Below are positions 44,691-52,449 of a stretch of 64,000 nt of DNA, piece after piece (the stretch's first letter is position 1; each line of letters begins with the position of its first letter). The DNA is from Paenibacillus sp. FSL H8-0048 (GTDB lineage: Bacteria; Bacillota; Bacilli; Paenibacillales; Paenibacillaceae), in contig NZ_JBBODF010000001.1 of the NCBI RefSeq assembly GCF_038002825.1, forward strand, positions 3,224,001 to 3,288,000, read 5' to 3'. The position numbers were made by a program, and so were the translations under genes. A model generated the notes under the pieces. It did no database searches. It saw nothing but the letters and a program-made list of their open reading frames with translations, and was not told the origin of the DNA.

Positions 44691-45250
44691 TGACTACTGG
44701 TAAGTTACAGGCACACAAGACCTCTGCCGGGTTAACAATATGGCTTACCGGTCTGTCGGGAGCGGGCAAGTCTACGCTTGCCGCGCTGCTCACAGACCGG
44801 CTCCGGGAGCAGGGCCAGGCGGTGGAATGGCTGGACGGCGATGAGCTGCGGCGCAGCCTGGGGCGGGGACTCGGCTTCAGCCGCGAGGACCGGTTCGAGA
44901 ACATCCGCAGAGCGGTGTACCTCGCCGGGATGCTGAACCGGCATGGCGTGATTACCGTGGTCTCGGTAATCAGCCCTTATGCCGGGATGCGCAGCTATGC
45001 CCGGCAGGAATTGCCGGGCTTCGTCGAGGTCTATGTGGACTGCCCGCTCCCCGTCTGCGAAGCGCGGGATGTCAAAGGGCTGTACGCCAAGGCCCGCTCC
45101 GGTGAGCTCCCGGCCTTCACCGGGATCTCCGATCCCTATGAAGCTCCGGCTGACCCGGAGCTGACGCTGCACACAGCGGAGCGTACACCGGAGCAATGCA
45201 TGGAAGAGCTGATCAGCTGGCTCACGGAGCATCGGCTTTATCGGCTCTGA
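44690..45250 (+). CDS. cysC: Adenylylsulfate (APS) kinase, CysC family
   Basis: A 186-residue kinase. The P-loop is GLSGAGKST (21-29), followed by LDGDELRRSLGRGLGFSREDRFENIRR, the APS-binding pattern, FVEVYVDCPLPVCEARDVKGLYAKARSGELPAFTGISDPYE. These are full-length, intact CysC hallmarks: ATP + APS gives PAPS + ADP. No other sulfate-assimilation gene is nearby. It overlaps STM4011 by TAATG, so it is part of this operon and may supply PAPS for, or phosphorylate a substrate of, the pathway (inference). Confidence 0.9.
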   Translation: MTTGKLQAHKTSAGLTIWLTGLSGAGKSTLAALLTDRLREQGQAVEWLDGDELRRSLGRGLGFSREDRFENIRRAVYLAGMLNRHGVITVVSVISPYAGMRSYARQELPGFVEVYVDCPLPVCEARDVKGLYAKARSGELPAFTGISDPYEAPADPELTLHTAERTPEQCMEELISWLTEHRLYRL

Positions 45251-45270
45251 TGGAATAGAGCAGACGAAAT

Positions 45271-45296
45271 AAGGAGGGGCATTAATGCCCCTCCTT
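45271..45296 (+). terminator. Terminator of the STM4015-cysC operon, also first unit of a repeat array
   Basis: AAGGAGGGGCATTA/ATGCCCCTCCTT forms a near-perfect hairpin followed by TTGTTTATTT. Its core GCATTAATGC lies exactly 51 bases before the next similar palindrome of the array. Confidence 0.85.
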
Positions 45297-45440
45297 TGTT
45301 TATTTGGCGCGTGTCCGGGGAATTCGGGGGCACTAATGCTCCTCATTTGCTCGTTTAGCCCGCATCTGCTGAATTCAGGTGCACTAATGCTCCTCATTCG
45401 CTCGTTTAGCCCGCATCCGTGGAATTAAGGGGCACTAGTG
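45271..45440. repeat. 51-bp palindromic array interrupted by an IS3 element (left part)
   Basis: Palindromic cores (GCATTAATGC, GCACTAATGC, GCACTAATGC, GCACTAGTG) start at 45279, 45330, 45381 and 45432, exactly 51 bases apart. The unit continues CTCCTCATTTGCTCGTTTAGCCCGCAT and a GAATTC-type segment. The array continues to the right of the IS at 46701. Confidence 0.9.
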
Positions 45441-45467
45441 GACTCCTGTCAAGAAAGTAGACAAAAC

Positions 45468-46298
45468 CTACAACGTTTTTCGCTTAAATGTGGCTGCAAA
45501 CTGAACCGGAGAAACGTACCCCAGTGCCCCATGGATTCGTTTACGGTTGTAGAAAAATTCAATGTACTGGAAAATGGCATCATACGCCTGTTGCTTCGTT
45601 TTAAATCGATTCCAGTACACCAACTCTTTTTTTAAGAGGCTGTGAAAAGATTCGATACAGGCGTTATCATAACAGTTTCCTTTGCGGCTCATGCTTGCGG
45701 TCATCTGGTACGTCTTTAGGCGTTCCCGGTAGTCTGCAGAGGCGTACTGGGAGCCTCGATCCGAATGGTGAATCAAGCCCTTTCCGGGGCGTTTGGCCTG
45801 GTAGGCAGCGTCCAGAGCGCCCTGTACGAGGTCAGTGGTCATCCGGTCGCTAAGCCGCCAGCCGACAATCTCCCGGGTACACAGGTCCAGCACGCTCGCC
45901 AAGTACATTCGTCCTTCCCGGCAGGGAATGTAGGTGATATCCGCTACCCACGTCTGGTTCGGCTTTTCCGTGTGAAATTGCTGGTTTAACAAGTTGGGGG
46001 CAATGGGTAGCGGATGGTTGGAGTCGGTGGTGCATACGCGAAATCTCTTTGCGACACAAGAGCGCAGCCCCAGTTCTTTCATGTACTTGCCTACCGTGCG
46101 TTCACTGACCTGGTGCCCTTCACGCACTAGGAGAACCTTGATTTTGGGGCTGCCATAGCGACCCTTAGAGTCGTGAAAATGATAGGCAATCCGCTTTAGC
46201 AACAAGGCTTTACGAGTGGCTTGAGGGCTGGGCTTCGCTGTTCTCCATTTGTAATACCCGCTCCGGGACACCTGAAAGACACTGCACATCTTCTCCAC
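45468..46298 (-). CDS. IS3-family transposase OrfB (DDE integrase)
   Basis: A 276-residue protein by its first ATG, but the homologous frame continues upstream (RFRFIEDHRSEFRVEKMCSVFQVSRSGYYKW) to a run of seven A on the minus strand (46370-46376) within orfA. It is therefore probably made as an OrfAB fusion by -1 frameshifting at that run. The DDE residues are Asp in WVADITYI, Asp in HHSDRGSQY and Glu in NACIESFHSLLKKE. All are intact, so the element may be mobile. Confidence 0.93.
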   Translation of the reverse strand: MEKMCSVFQVSRSGYYKWRTAKPSPQATRKALLLKRIAYHFHDSKGRYGSPKIKVLLVREGHQVSERTVGKYMKELGLRSCVAKRFRVCTTDSNHPLPIAPNLLNQQFHTEKPNQTWVADITYIPCREGRMYLASVLDLCTREIVGWRLSDRMTTDLVQGALDAAYQAKRPGKGLIHHSDRGSQYASADYRERLKTYQMTASMSRKGNCYDNACIESFHSLLKKELVYWNRFKTKQQAYDAIFQYIEFFYNRKRIHGALGYVSPVQFAATFKRKTL

Positions 46299-46336
46299 GC
46301 GGAACTCGGAGCGATGATCTTCAATAAACCGAAATC

Positions 46337-46633
46337 TCAGTTCTTTGGATTGCTGAAGATGTGCACGGCTTTTTTTAGGATGGCCATCTCCTCTGTCAGG
46401 TCTGCGAGTTCTTGCTCCCGCTCCTTCAGTTGACGTTCCAGCTCTCTGTATTTGTCTGGAGTAATGATGGGCTCATTCTCAAACTGCCGGTACTGACCTA
46501 GCCATTTATGCAACGTTTTGGCGGGGACATCCAGCTCCAGGGCCAATTCCGCCACCGTTTTCGTCTGCTCCTGGATGTACTTTACGGCCTGTCTTTTGTA
46601 TTCTTCATTGTAGCTTCTCCGTGTTCCACTCAT
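46337..46633 (-). CDS. IS3-family transposase OrfA
   Basis: A 98-residue DNA-binding protein. A helix-turn-helix (RRSYNEEYKRQAVKYIQEQTKTVAELALELDVPAKTLHKWLGQY) is followed by a leucine-zipper-like coiled coil (YRELERQLKEREQELADLTEEMAILKKAV). The seven-A slippery run near its 3' end allows a -1 shift into orfB. Upstream is GAGGAGGTGTCCGC before ATG. Confidence 0.93.
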   Translation of the reverse strand: MSGTRRSYNEEYKRQAVKYIQEQTKTVAELALELDVPAKTLHKWLGQYRQFENEPIITPDKYRELERQLKEREQELADLTEEMAILKKAVHIFSNPKN

Positions 46634-46700
46634 GCGGACACCTCCTCGTTAAACTCATTATCTCTATTCTCTTAACGGGTGTCCACGGTTAACACTAACA

Positions 46701-46800
46701 GCACTAGTGCTCCTCATTTGCTCATTTGGCGCATACCCGCTGAATTCAGGGGCACTAGTGCCCCTCATTTACTCATTTGACGCGTATCGCTGAATTCGGG
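46701..46800. repeat. 51-bp palindromic array, right part after the IS
   Basis: Cores GCACTAGTGC at 46701 and 46752 are 51 bases apart, with a degraded third position near 46802. The units match those left of the IS (CTCCTCATTTGCTCATTTGGCGC, GAATTCAGGGGCAC). Confidence 0.9.
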
Positions 46801-46848
46801 AGCCCGATGAGGAGGATGGATTAAAAGAGTGAAGTCATTGAAACCAAT

Positions 46849-46921
46849 TCTATGCGAAATACCGAACACAATTGCTGCTCCGAGGGTAAACGGGCCCAAT
46901 GTATATGAAAAACCGAATACA
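46849..46921. repeat. Pair of TGTATTCGG-type hairpins 51 bp apart
   Basis: On the minus strand TGTATTCGG-TTTTTC-ATATACA (46900-46921) and TGTGTTCGG-TATTTC-GCATAGA (46849-46870) belong to the hairpin family of the 17.4 and 38.7 kb arrays. The two start exactly 51 bases apart. Confidence 0.75.
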
Positions 46922-46959
46922 ATAGTGTAGGTAGGTCCGTCTTATTAATCCACTCCAGA

Positions 46960-47712
46960 TTATTTGCGCGAGTTAGATTGACGTCGCAGGAGAATCAGTA
47001 CAGCGCCTCCAAGGACTATGATTCCGGCACCCGCTCCGGCGTATAGCAGCCAAGGTGCAGAGTTTGTTTCAGGCACAGCCGTTGGATTATTTTCATTTGT
47101 TTTATTTTTTTCAGTTGTTGCGTTATTTTCAGATGTTGAATTATTAGCTGAGGTTGAATTGTTACCAGAGACCGCCCCTGGATCATCAGCGATCCCGGGC
47201 GGCTCCGTGGGCGAAACCCCTGACATGCCGGCGCCAAGCTCATTCAGATCCTCCTGGGCAACAGAGGATAATGCGGTCCGGCTGCAGAAGCTGACTGTAA
47301 GCTTAGCTGTTCCTTCCTCACCTGCCGCTTCCTCTCCGCCTGCATACACGATGTAGCGTTCTCCCTTGGTGAACTGGAAGCCGCAGCTTTCCTCCGCCTG
47401 TGCGGTAGTTACCGTCACTTGTTCCCCTACTTCACCCTTCCACCGGACTCCCACTTGAAAGGTTACCTGTACCGGATCAGCGCTGGACTGCATCAGTTTA
47501 AATTTCTCTTTAATGGAGACTACCGTTCCCTCAAAAACAGCGGCACTCTTCTCCATTGCTTCCATCGGCGGCGGAGACACTACACAAGAACAGGCATAGG
47601 TAACCTGCGGGCGCACAGTCAGCAGTGTCATGAAGACAATTAGCGCACAGAGAGCCATCAGCCAGGCGCTCCGTATTTTCCTTCTCGTTACCATCATCAT
47701 CACGCTCCTCAT
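46960..47712 (-). CDS. TIMP-like secreted protein with C-terminal membrane anchor
   Basis: About 250 residues. A signal sequence is followed by mature ACSCVVSPPPMEAMEKSAAVFEGTVVSI, the N-terminal Cys-x-Cys pattern of tissue-inhibitor-of-metalloprotease-like domains, with partner cysteines in EESCGFQFTKGERYIVYA and SFCSRTAL. An Asn/Thr/Ser linker with several NNST repeats (about 180-215) leads to one membrane helix (WLLYAGAGAGIIVLGGAVLILL) and a basic tail. Bacterial homologues are common on Bacillales surfaces, role unknown. The true start is probably one of the ATGs at 47700-47694, eight bases after GAGGAG. Confidence 0.75.
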   Translation of the reverse strand: MRSVMMMVTRRKIRSAWLMALCALIVFMTLLTVRPQVTYACSCVVSPPPMEAMEKSAAVFEGTVVSIKEKFKLMQSSADPVQVTFQVGVRWKGEVGEQVTVTTAQAEESCGFQFTKGERYIVYAGGEEAAGEEGTAKLTVSFCSRTALSSVAQEDLNELGAGMSGVSPTEPPGIADDPGAVSGNNSTSANNSTSENNATTEKNKTNENNPTAVPETNSAPWLLYAGAGAGIIVLGGAVLILLRRQSNSRK

Positions 47713-47759
47713 AGCCCTCAGACGGAAGCTTCCAGAGAAAGGTTACACACGCCCGCCCT

Positions 47760-49184
47760 CTACTCCCCTGCCTCAATCTCCCGCGCAATGGCGGTGAGCC
47801 GCTGCATTCCCTCGCGCAGCATGGCTTCACTTGCGAATGAGTAGCTAAGACGCAGCCAGGACTTCATCTCCCCCAGCGGATCGCAGAGCTCACCGGGAAC
47901 GAAGGAGATGGACTGCTCCAGGCAACGGGCCAGCAGTTTAGTTACCGGAATACTGTCCGGCAGCTTGACCCACAGATTGAGTCCGCCCGGCGGAGTAGTC
48001 CATTCCCAGCCGGTGGCCGCAAGCTCCTCCTCCATAATCTCCTTGTGCACTTGAAGGGCAATCCGCAGCTTGCCGAGATGCTGCTGTAAGCGCGGCGAGG
48101 TGTAATAATGCAGGAAAATCTTCTGATTCAGCAGCGGCGTCCCGTTGTCCGCCAAGGACTTGGCCGCGATCAGCCGTTCCATGAACGGGTAACGGCAGGC
48201 CACCGCACAGATCCGCAGGCCGGGAGCCACATATTTGCTGAAGCTGCTGATATACATGACCCAGCCCTCCGTATCATAGGCGAAGAATGGTGGGGGCGGC
48301 TCTTCCCCGAAGTACATATCACGGAACGGATCATCCTCCACGATCAGGCAGCGGTAGCGCTCCGCAAGCTCCACCAGGAGCTTACGCTGCTTCGCCGGAA
48401 CCGTATACCCCGTCGGGTTATGATGGGTCGGGTTGATGTAGAACATCCGCGGCTTAGCCTTGCGCATCAGCTCCTCCACTGCCGCCAGATCATAGCCCTG
48501 CGGTGAGACCTCCACGGCTATCAGCCGCGCCCCTGCCCGCTTGAAAATATCCAGCGCCACACTATACGTAGGCCGCTCCACCAGCACAGCATCCATCGGA
48601 CCGAGCATGATCCCGGCAATCAGATTGATGGCCTGTTGTGCGCCCGAGGTAATCAGCAGCTCGCGGGCCGACAGCTGGAGCTTATACCGCTCCCCGAAAT
48701 GGCTGCTCAGCGTAACACGCAGCTCTTCATCCCCTTCCACGGATGAGTAGGTGCCCATGACCTTCGGGTAGAGGTCGAATACTTTTTTGACATAATCGGA
48801 CAGGAACAGGTTCGGCAGCAGCCCCGGATCAATCAACGCCTGAGAGAACCGGTACGTGACCGGCAGCCGCTGAATATCGGACATCGGGCTCCTGACCATA
48901 TATCCGGGCACTGCCGTCCCTTCGTCCGCCGGAGGGTTAAACCTGCTGCCCGGCGCCACATAATAACCGGATTTGTCTTTGACATACAGCTTGCCGCTCT
49001 CGGTAAGCGCCCGGTAGGCCTTGAACACTGTCAGCCGGTGAACTCCCAGCTCCTCCGCCAGCAGCCGGATCGACGGCAGCTTATCATCAGCCCTCCACTC
49101 CCCGCGCTCCATCCGGTTCAGCATGAACTCATAGACTTGGCGGAATAAGGGACTATTCTGCCCGGCTTCTGCTATTTTTTTCAT
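47760..49184 (-). CDS. MocR-type regulator (GntR helix-turn-helix + aminotransferase domain)
   Basis: About 474 residues from ATG 49184 with AAAGGCGG upstream; the frame runs open to 49292. The GntR winged helix (LFRQVYEFMLNRMERGEWRADDKLPSIRLLAEELGVHRLTVFKAYRALTESGKLYVKDKSGYYV) is joined to a class-I aminotransferase fold. The PLP lysine lies in YISSFSKYVAPGLRI, and NPTHHNPTGYTVP is also present. MocR proteins use PLP or an amino acid as signal, not catalysis. The divergent EamA transporter is the probable target (about 260 bases between the genes). Confidence 0.9.
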   Translation of the reverse strand: MKKIAEAGQNSPLFRQVYEFMLNRMERGEWRADDKLPSIRLLAEELGVHRLTVFKAYRALTESGKLYVKDKSGYYVAPGSRFNPPADEGTAVPGYMVRSPMSDIQRLPVTYRFSQALIDPGLLPNLFLSDYVKKVFDLYPKVMGTYSSVEGDEELRVTLSSHFGERYKLQLSARELLITSGAQQAINLIAGIMLGPMDAVLVERPTYSVALDIFKRAGARLIAVEVSPQGYDLAAVEELMRKAKPRMFYINPTHHNPTGYTVPAKQRKLLVELAERYRCLIVEDDPFRDMYFGEEPPPPFFAYDTEGWVMYISSFSKYVAPGLRICAVACRYPFMERLIAAKSLADNGTPLLNQKIFLHYYTSPRLQQHLGKLRIALQVHKEIMEEELAATGWEWTTPPGGLNLWVKLPDSIPVTKLLARCLEQSISFVPGELCDPLGEMKSWLRLSYSFASEAMLREGMQRLTAIAREIEAGE

Positions 49185-49448
49185 CAAAAAACTACCGCCT
49201 TTCTGCAACATATACCGGGGCTCCCCCCGCTCCATCGCTCCATATTCACTCAACACGGCTCCTGCTGACGCCTGCCGGCTCCTGCACATCATCGCACGCT
49301 CCGCCGCTAACTTCTCTTTGTCCTATTGTACAGCATTCCCCTCCGCAACTGTTCTACTATCTCCAATCTGTTCTGTGCCTATGAGGATATGATTAATTGA
49401 AATCTTGTAAGAGGGTGGCACACTGCCACCGCAAAGGGGAACTGAACC

Positions 49449-50399
49449 ATGATTCTGTTAGCTTATTCACTTGTCTGTCTGATCTTCGGCACTACCTTCC
49501 TGGCCATCAAAATCGGCGTAGACGCCGGAGCGCCGCCCTTCTTCTCTGCGGGACTGCGTTTTTTCGTGGCGGGTGCGGTGCTGTTCCTGTTCATGGTTCT
49601 GAAGGGAAAAGCCCGCTTCTCCCTGCTGCTGCGCAAGGAAATGCTGCTCACGGGAGCAGCCCTGACCTTCGGTACCTTCGCCGCGCTCTATTGGGCGGAA
49701 CAATATGTATCCTCCGGGCTTGCTGCCGTATTGTCAGCTACCGGACCGATGATGATTCTGCTGATGCAGACGGCCTTCCTGCGCCAAAAAGCTCCCGCCT
49801 ACTCCCTGCTCGGCTGTATCATCGGGTTCACCGGAGTCCTGTTGCTGGTGCTGCCCAGTCTGGCGGATGACGTCACTCCGCTCTGGTTAATCGGCTGTGT
49901 GGTGGTGCTGATTGGGGAACTCTGCTACGCGGCGGGGGCGATCTATTCCAAAAAAGTAATCACCGCCTTCTCCTCCGAGTCACCCGTGGCCCTTAACGCA
50001 GCCCAGATGATGTACGGCGGGGCGCTGCTGTTCATCGTCTCCTTGTTCACTGAGCCGCTGCACCCGTCCTTCCTGTTATCGTTCGAGACCGCCGGTTCCC
50101 TGCTCTACCTGACCGTTGTCGGCTCCATGGTTGGACATACCCTGTTCTACTGGCTCGTTTCCAAGACGAATCCGGTCTTTCCGTCCACCTGGCTGTATGT
50201 CTCACCGCCGATTGCCGTCGGCGTAGGCTTCCTGTTCTATAACGAAGCGGTCACCTGGGTAACGCTGCTTGGCGTGTTCACAATTATATCCGGAACCATC
50301 CTTGTGAATGCTGGCGCTCTGAAGCAGCTGTTCACCAAGCCTAAACCGGTAATCCCCGTTTTGCCAAAAGCAAGCGTTGAACCCCTGGTTCAGGAGTAA
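49449..50399 (+). CDS. EamA/DMT-family transporter
   Basis: A 316-residue protein with ten membrane helices in two EamA repeats (LAYSLVCLIFGTTFLAIKIGVDAGAPPFFSAGLRFFVAG and AAGAIYSKKVITAFS...FLFYNEAVTWVTLLGVFTIISGTILVNAG). This drug/metabolite family usually exports amino acids or related metabolites. The neighbouring divergent MocR regulator supports control by a PLP or amino-acid signal. AAAGGGGAACTGAACC precedes ATG. A strong terminator follows. Confidence 0.9.
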   Translation: MILLAYSLVCLIFGTTFLAIKIGVDAGAPPFFSAGLRFFVAGAVLFLFMVLKGKARFSLLLRKEMLLTGAALTFGTFAALYWAEQYVSSGLAAVLSATGPMMILLMQTAFLRQKAPAYSLLGCIIGFTGVLLLVLPSLADDVTPLWLIGCVVVLIGELCYAAGAIYSKKVITAFSSESPVALNAAQMMYGGALLFIVSLFTEPLHPSFLLSFETAGSLLYLTVVGSMVGHTLFYWLVSKTNPVFPSTWLYVSPPIAVGVGFLFYNEAVTWVTLLGVFTIISGTILVNAGALKQLFTKPKPVIPVLPKASVEPLVQE

Positions 50400-50424
50400 C
50401 TATCTGCGCTTCCCCCTAACACAA

Positions 50425-50466
50425 ACAGCCTGCACCCTGACTTAAAGGGATGCAGGCTGTTCTTTT
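50425..50466 (+). terminator. Terminator of the EamA gene
   Basis: Perfect ACAGCCTGCA / TGCAGGCTGT stem followed by TCTTTTAT. Confidence 0.92.
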
Positions 50467-50495
50467 ATCTTAACAGGATTCGCGCCGATGGGCGT

Positions 50496-51095
50496 CTATG
50501 GCTGCTCTTCTGAGCTGAAATACAAATTCAGCGGCAATTCTTTATCGCTATCCAGGCTATTTGCCATTCTATAGGTGATGAACAACTTGTCATCACCCTC
50601 GCCGTGCGTCCAGGATTCTTCTACTGCTCCAGTCAGCGGCTTCAATGGGAAGGTCATCCCGTCAATCGACTGGAGTGATTCCTCTACTTTGTCAGCCTCT
50701 GCCTCATCTCCTGGTTTGTATTGGTTCAGGAAAGCACGTACCAGCTCTCTCGCATCCTCATACCCGCTGTCCGATCTGGGAAAAACCGTCCCGATCCGGT
50801 AACCGGTAATCTTACCGTTTGTGACATCTGCCGTCATCTGCTGGATGAATTCTTTTTGATTGACGGTCAGTTTCTCGTCCAGCATCAGTGTACCCAAGGT
50901 TGTATCGTACGCTTGAGCAGCAGCCTTCATTCCCAGAGTAGTAAGCCCTTCTTCAAGCGGCTGCTTGAATACGGCCCGGTGCTTCTCTACCTGTGTGAAC
51001 AGCTCGTTATATTGGGGTGTATCCTTGCTGCAGCCCGCCGTCAATAAGGAAAGAACCACTATTCCACAGATGAGCAAAAAGTATGATCGTCTCAA
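50496..51095 (-). CDS. Lipoprotein of unknown function
   Basis: A 199-residue lipoprotein: signal peptide with lipobox LTAGC (Cys 22). The mature part is mainly helical and acidic, then a C-terminal strand-rich part (GAVEESWTHGEGDDKLFITYRMANSLDSDKELPLNLYF). No domain recognised. AAGGAGGTG upstream of ATG. It ends opposite the EamA terminator and stands alone. Confidence 0.7.
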   Translation of the reverse strand: MRRSYFLLICGIVVLSLLTAGCSKDTPQYNELFTQVEKHRAVFKQPLEEGLTTLGMKAAAQAYDTTLGTLMLDEKLTVNQKEFIQQMTADVTNGKITGYRIGTVFPRSDSGYEDARELVRAFLNQYKPGDEAEADKVEESLQSIDGMTFPLKPLTGAVEESWTHGEGDDKLFITYRMANSLDSDKELPLNLYFSSEEQP

Positions 51096-51175
51096 TTGAA
51101 TACACCTCCTTGTCTTTCACTTACCTAGAAATCAAACACTAGGAAAGTTATTTTATATTATATGTCCAACTTGGT

Positions 51176-51976
51176 TTACAAGATGCCAGTAACTTCAAAA
51201 TGATGATTAGTACCATTTACATTTATATCATATGATACTCCGCATACCCAAGCTATACCTCCTCCTACAAGATAAACCCTATTGCTGCTTAATGCATTAT
51301 ATCCAGTATATTTTGTTCCCAGTATGGGCGAACTGACACTTGTGGTTACTTCATGTCGAAAAGGAAAATTGTTTGCTTCAGGAGCAGCAGTATACCCAGG
51401 ATAAGTAAGGAGTGTTCCAAAAGTAACCCATGTTGCTTTAAAATTACCTATGTTATATCCGCTGTTAGCATACGCTGTAACATCTTGACGTAGAGGGCGC
51501 ATGTACGTAAGATTGTTAAACTGATCATAATGTGCAGTAAATATACTAACGGAACTTAATCCGTAACCGATTGTCCCTGGTGTCCCAGTTGGTTTACCCG
51601 CCTCACCTATAGCACTTATTGCATTTGCTTTTGAGATTGGCAATACCGTAGTAACACTTATATCTCCACTGTCCAATTCATTCCAAATTCTAATGGCTTC
51701 ACCATGAATCTCTCCACCACGCATTGTTTCAATATTTTGAGTTGCAGGTACATACTGTACTGCACTGTCCTGATCAAGAGTTGCACCCTGCTCACGCAAC
51801 CAGTTTATAGTCACTTCAGGCAGTTCATTAATGCTCATGATCGCCGTCTCAGCGGCAGACATACTATCAACAACAGTTCTAAATTCTTTATTTTCCAGAT
51901 TATTTTCCATTGCAAAGGCATTTAAAGGTATGAAGATCAGTATAGCAACAACCATGATCGAAACTAGTCTTTTCAT
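51176..51976 (-). CDS. Secreted protein of unknown function, AT-rich
   Basis: A 266-residue protein with a signal peptide (MKRLVSIMVVAILIFIPLNAFA). An N-terminal helical segment is followed by a beta-rich domain with Thr/Ser/Asn/Tyr-rich sequence, single cysteine (WVCGVSY) and an HHFEVTGIL end. The pattern TYMRPLRQDVTAYANSGYNIGNFKATWVTFGT has no clear relative I can name. Codons and base composition are much more AT-rich than those of the neighbours, suggesting recent acquisition. GGGGAGAG lies upstream. Confidence 0.65.
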   Translation of the reverse strand: MKRLVSIMVVAILIFIPLNAFAMENNLENKEFRTVVDSMSAAETAIMSINELPEVTINWLREQGATLDQDSAVQYVPATQNIETMRGGEIHGEAIRIWNELDSGDISVTTVLPISKANAISAIGEAGKPTGTPGTIGYGLSSVSIFTAHYDQFNNLTYMRPLRQDVTAYANSGYNIGNFKATWVTFGTLLTYPGYTAAPEANNFPFRHEVTTSVSSPILGTKYTGYNALSSNRVYLVGGGIAWVCGVSYDINVNGTNHHFEVTGIL

Positions 51977-52353
51977 AATTTACTCTCCCCTGCGTTTTTT
52001 TGAAAATTTTTTCATCTAGGATGGCCACCCACTAAACCTTACCATATATGTGATATAAATAAACGTTATTTAATCCATATATTAGAAAATAGTAGTTAAC
52101 TCCTAAACGTTATGTATATATTCGACAATTAATACTATTAACCGACATATTTAGAAAATAAGAATTCATAATCCTTTTAGCAATCGCTTTTTCATAAAAG
52201 TTTCTTATTACATAAATCTTCAGTTAAAGAAAGCTTGTCTATGAATTGCTAACTGGTGGAGCAAAATACATTTTCGCGGCATTCCTTTCATCCTGTGAAA
52301 AATATAGCAGACTACTCTAAAAATCAAACACTCTCCCTTGACCACTGGACACA
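51977..52353. other. AT-rich intergenic stretch without a gene
   Basis: About 380 bases, strongly AT-rich, with no frame that has a ribosome site. It probably holds the promoter of the AT-rich secreted-protein gene. It contrasts sharply with the GC-rich flanks. Confidence 0.5.
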
Positions 52354-52403
52354 CAAAAACAAGGGCCTCCCTAAAGTCCGGCGGGACTTCGGGAAACCCT
52401 TGT
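52354..52403 (-). terminator. Terminator of the YflT-type stress gene
   Basis: On the minus strand a long stem (ACAAGGG...CCCTTGT with inner AAGTCC/GGACTT) is followed by TTTTTG, 46 bases after the stop. Confidence 0.85.
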
Positions 52404-52449
52404 CTGTGATCATCTTATGCTTATGCGTCATCCGCTGTTCATTCGCCGC

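Larger units (their letters stand above)
45439..46700 (-). mobile_element. IS3-family insertion sequence inside the repeat array
   Basis: It encodes OrfA and OrfB. Imperfect inverted repeats TGGACTCCTGTCAAGA (left, from 45439) and TGGACACCCGTTAAGA (reverse complement, ending 46685) bound the coding part. GCACTAG occurs at both junctions (45432-45438 and 46701-46707), which places the right edge at 46700 if this is a target duplication. Seven bases is longer than usual for IS3, and the target itself is repetitive, so the edge is uncertain. Genes look intact. Confidence 0.85.

Noticed and set aside
44690..45250. Sulfate assimilation cluster
   Set aside because: Only cysC is present; no ATP sulfurylase, PAPS reductase or sulfite reductase gene lies nearby.
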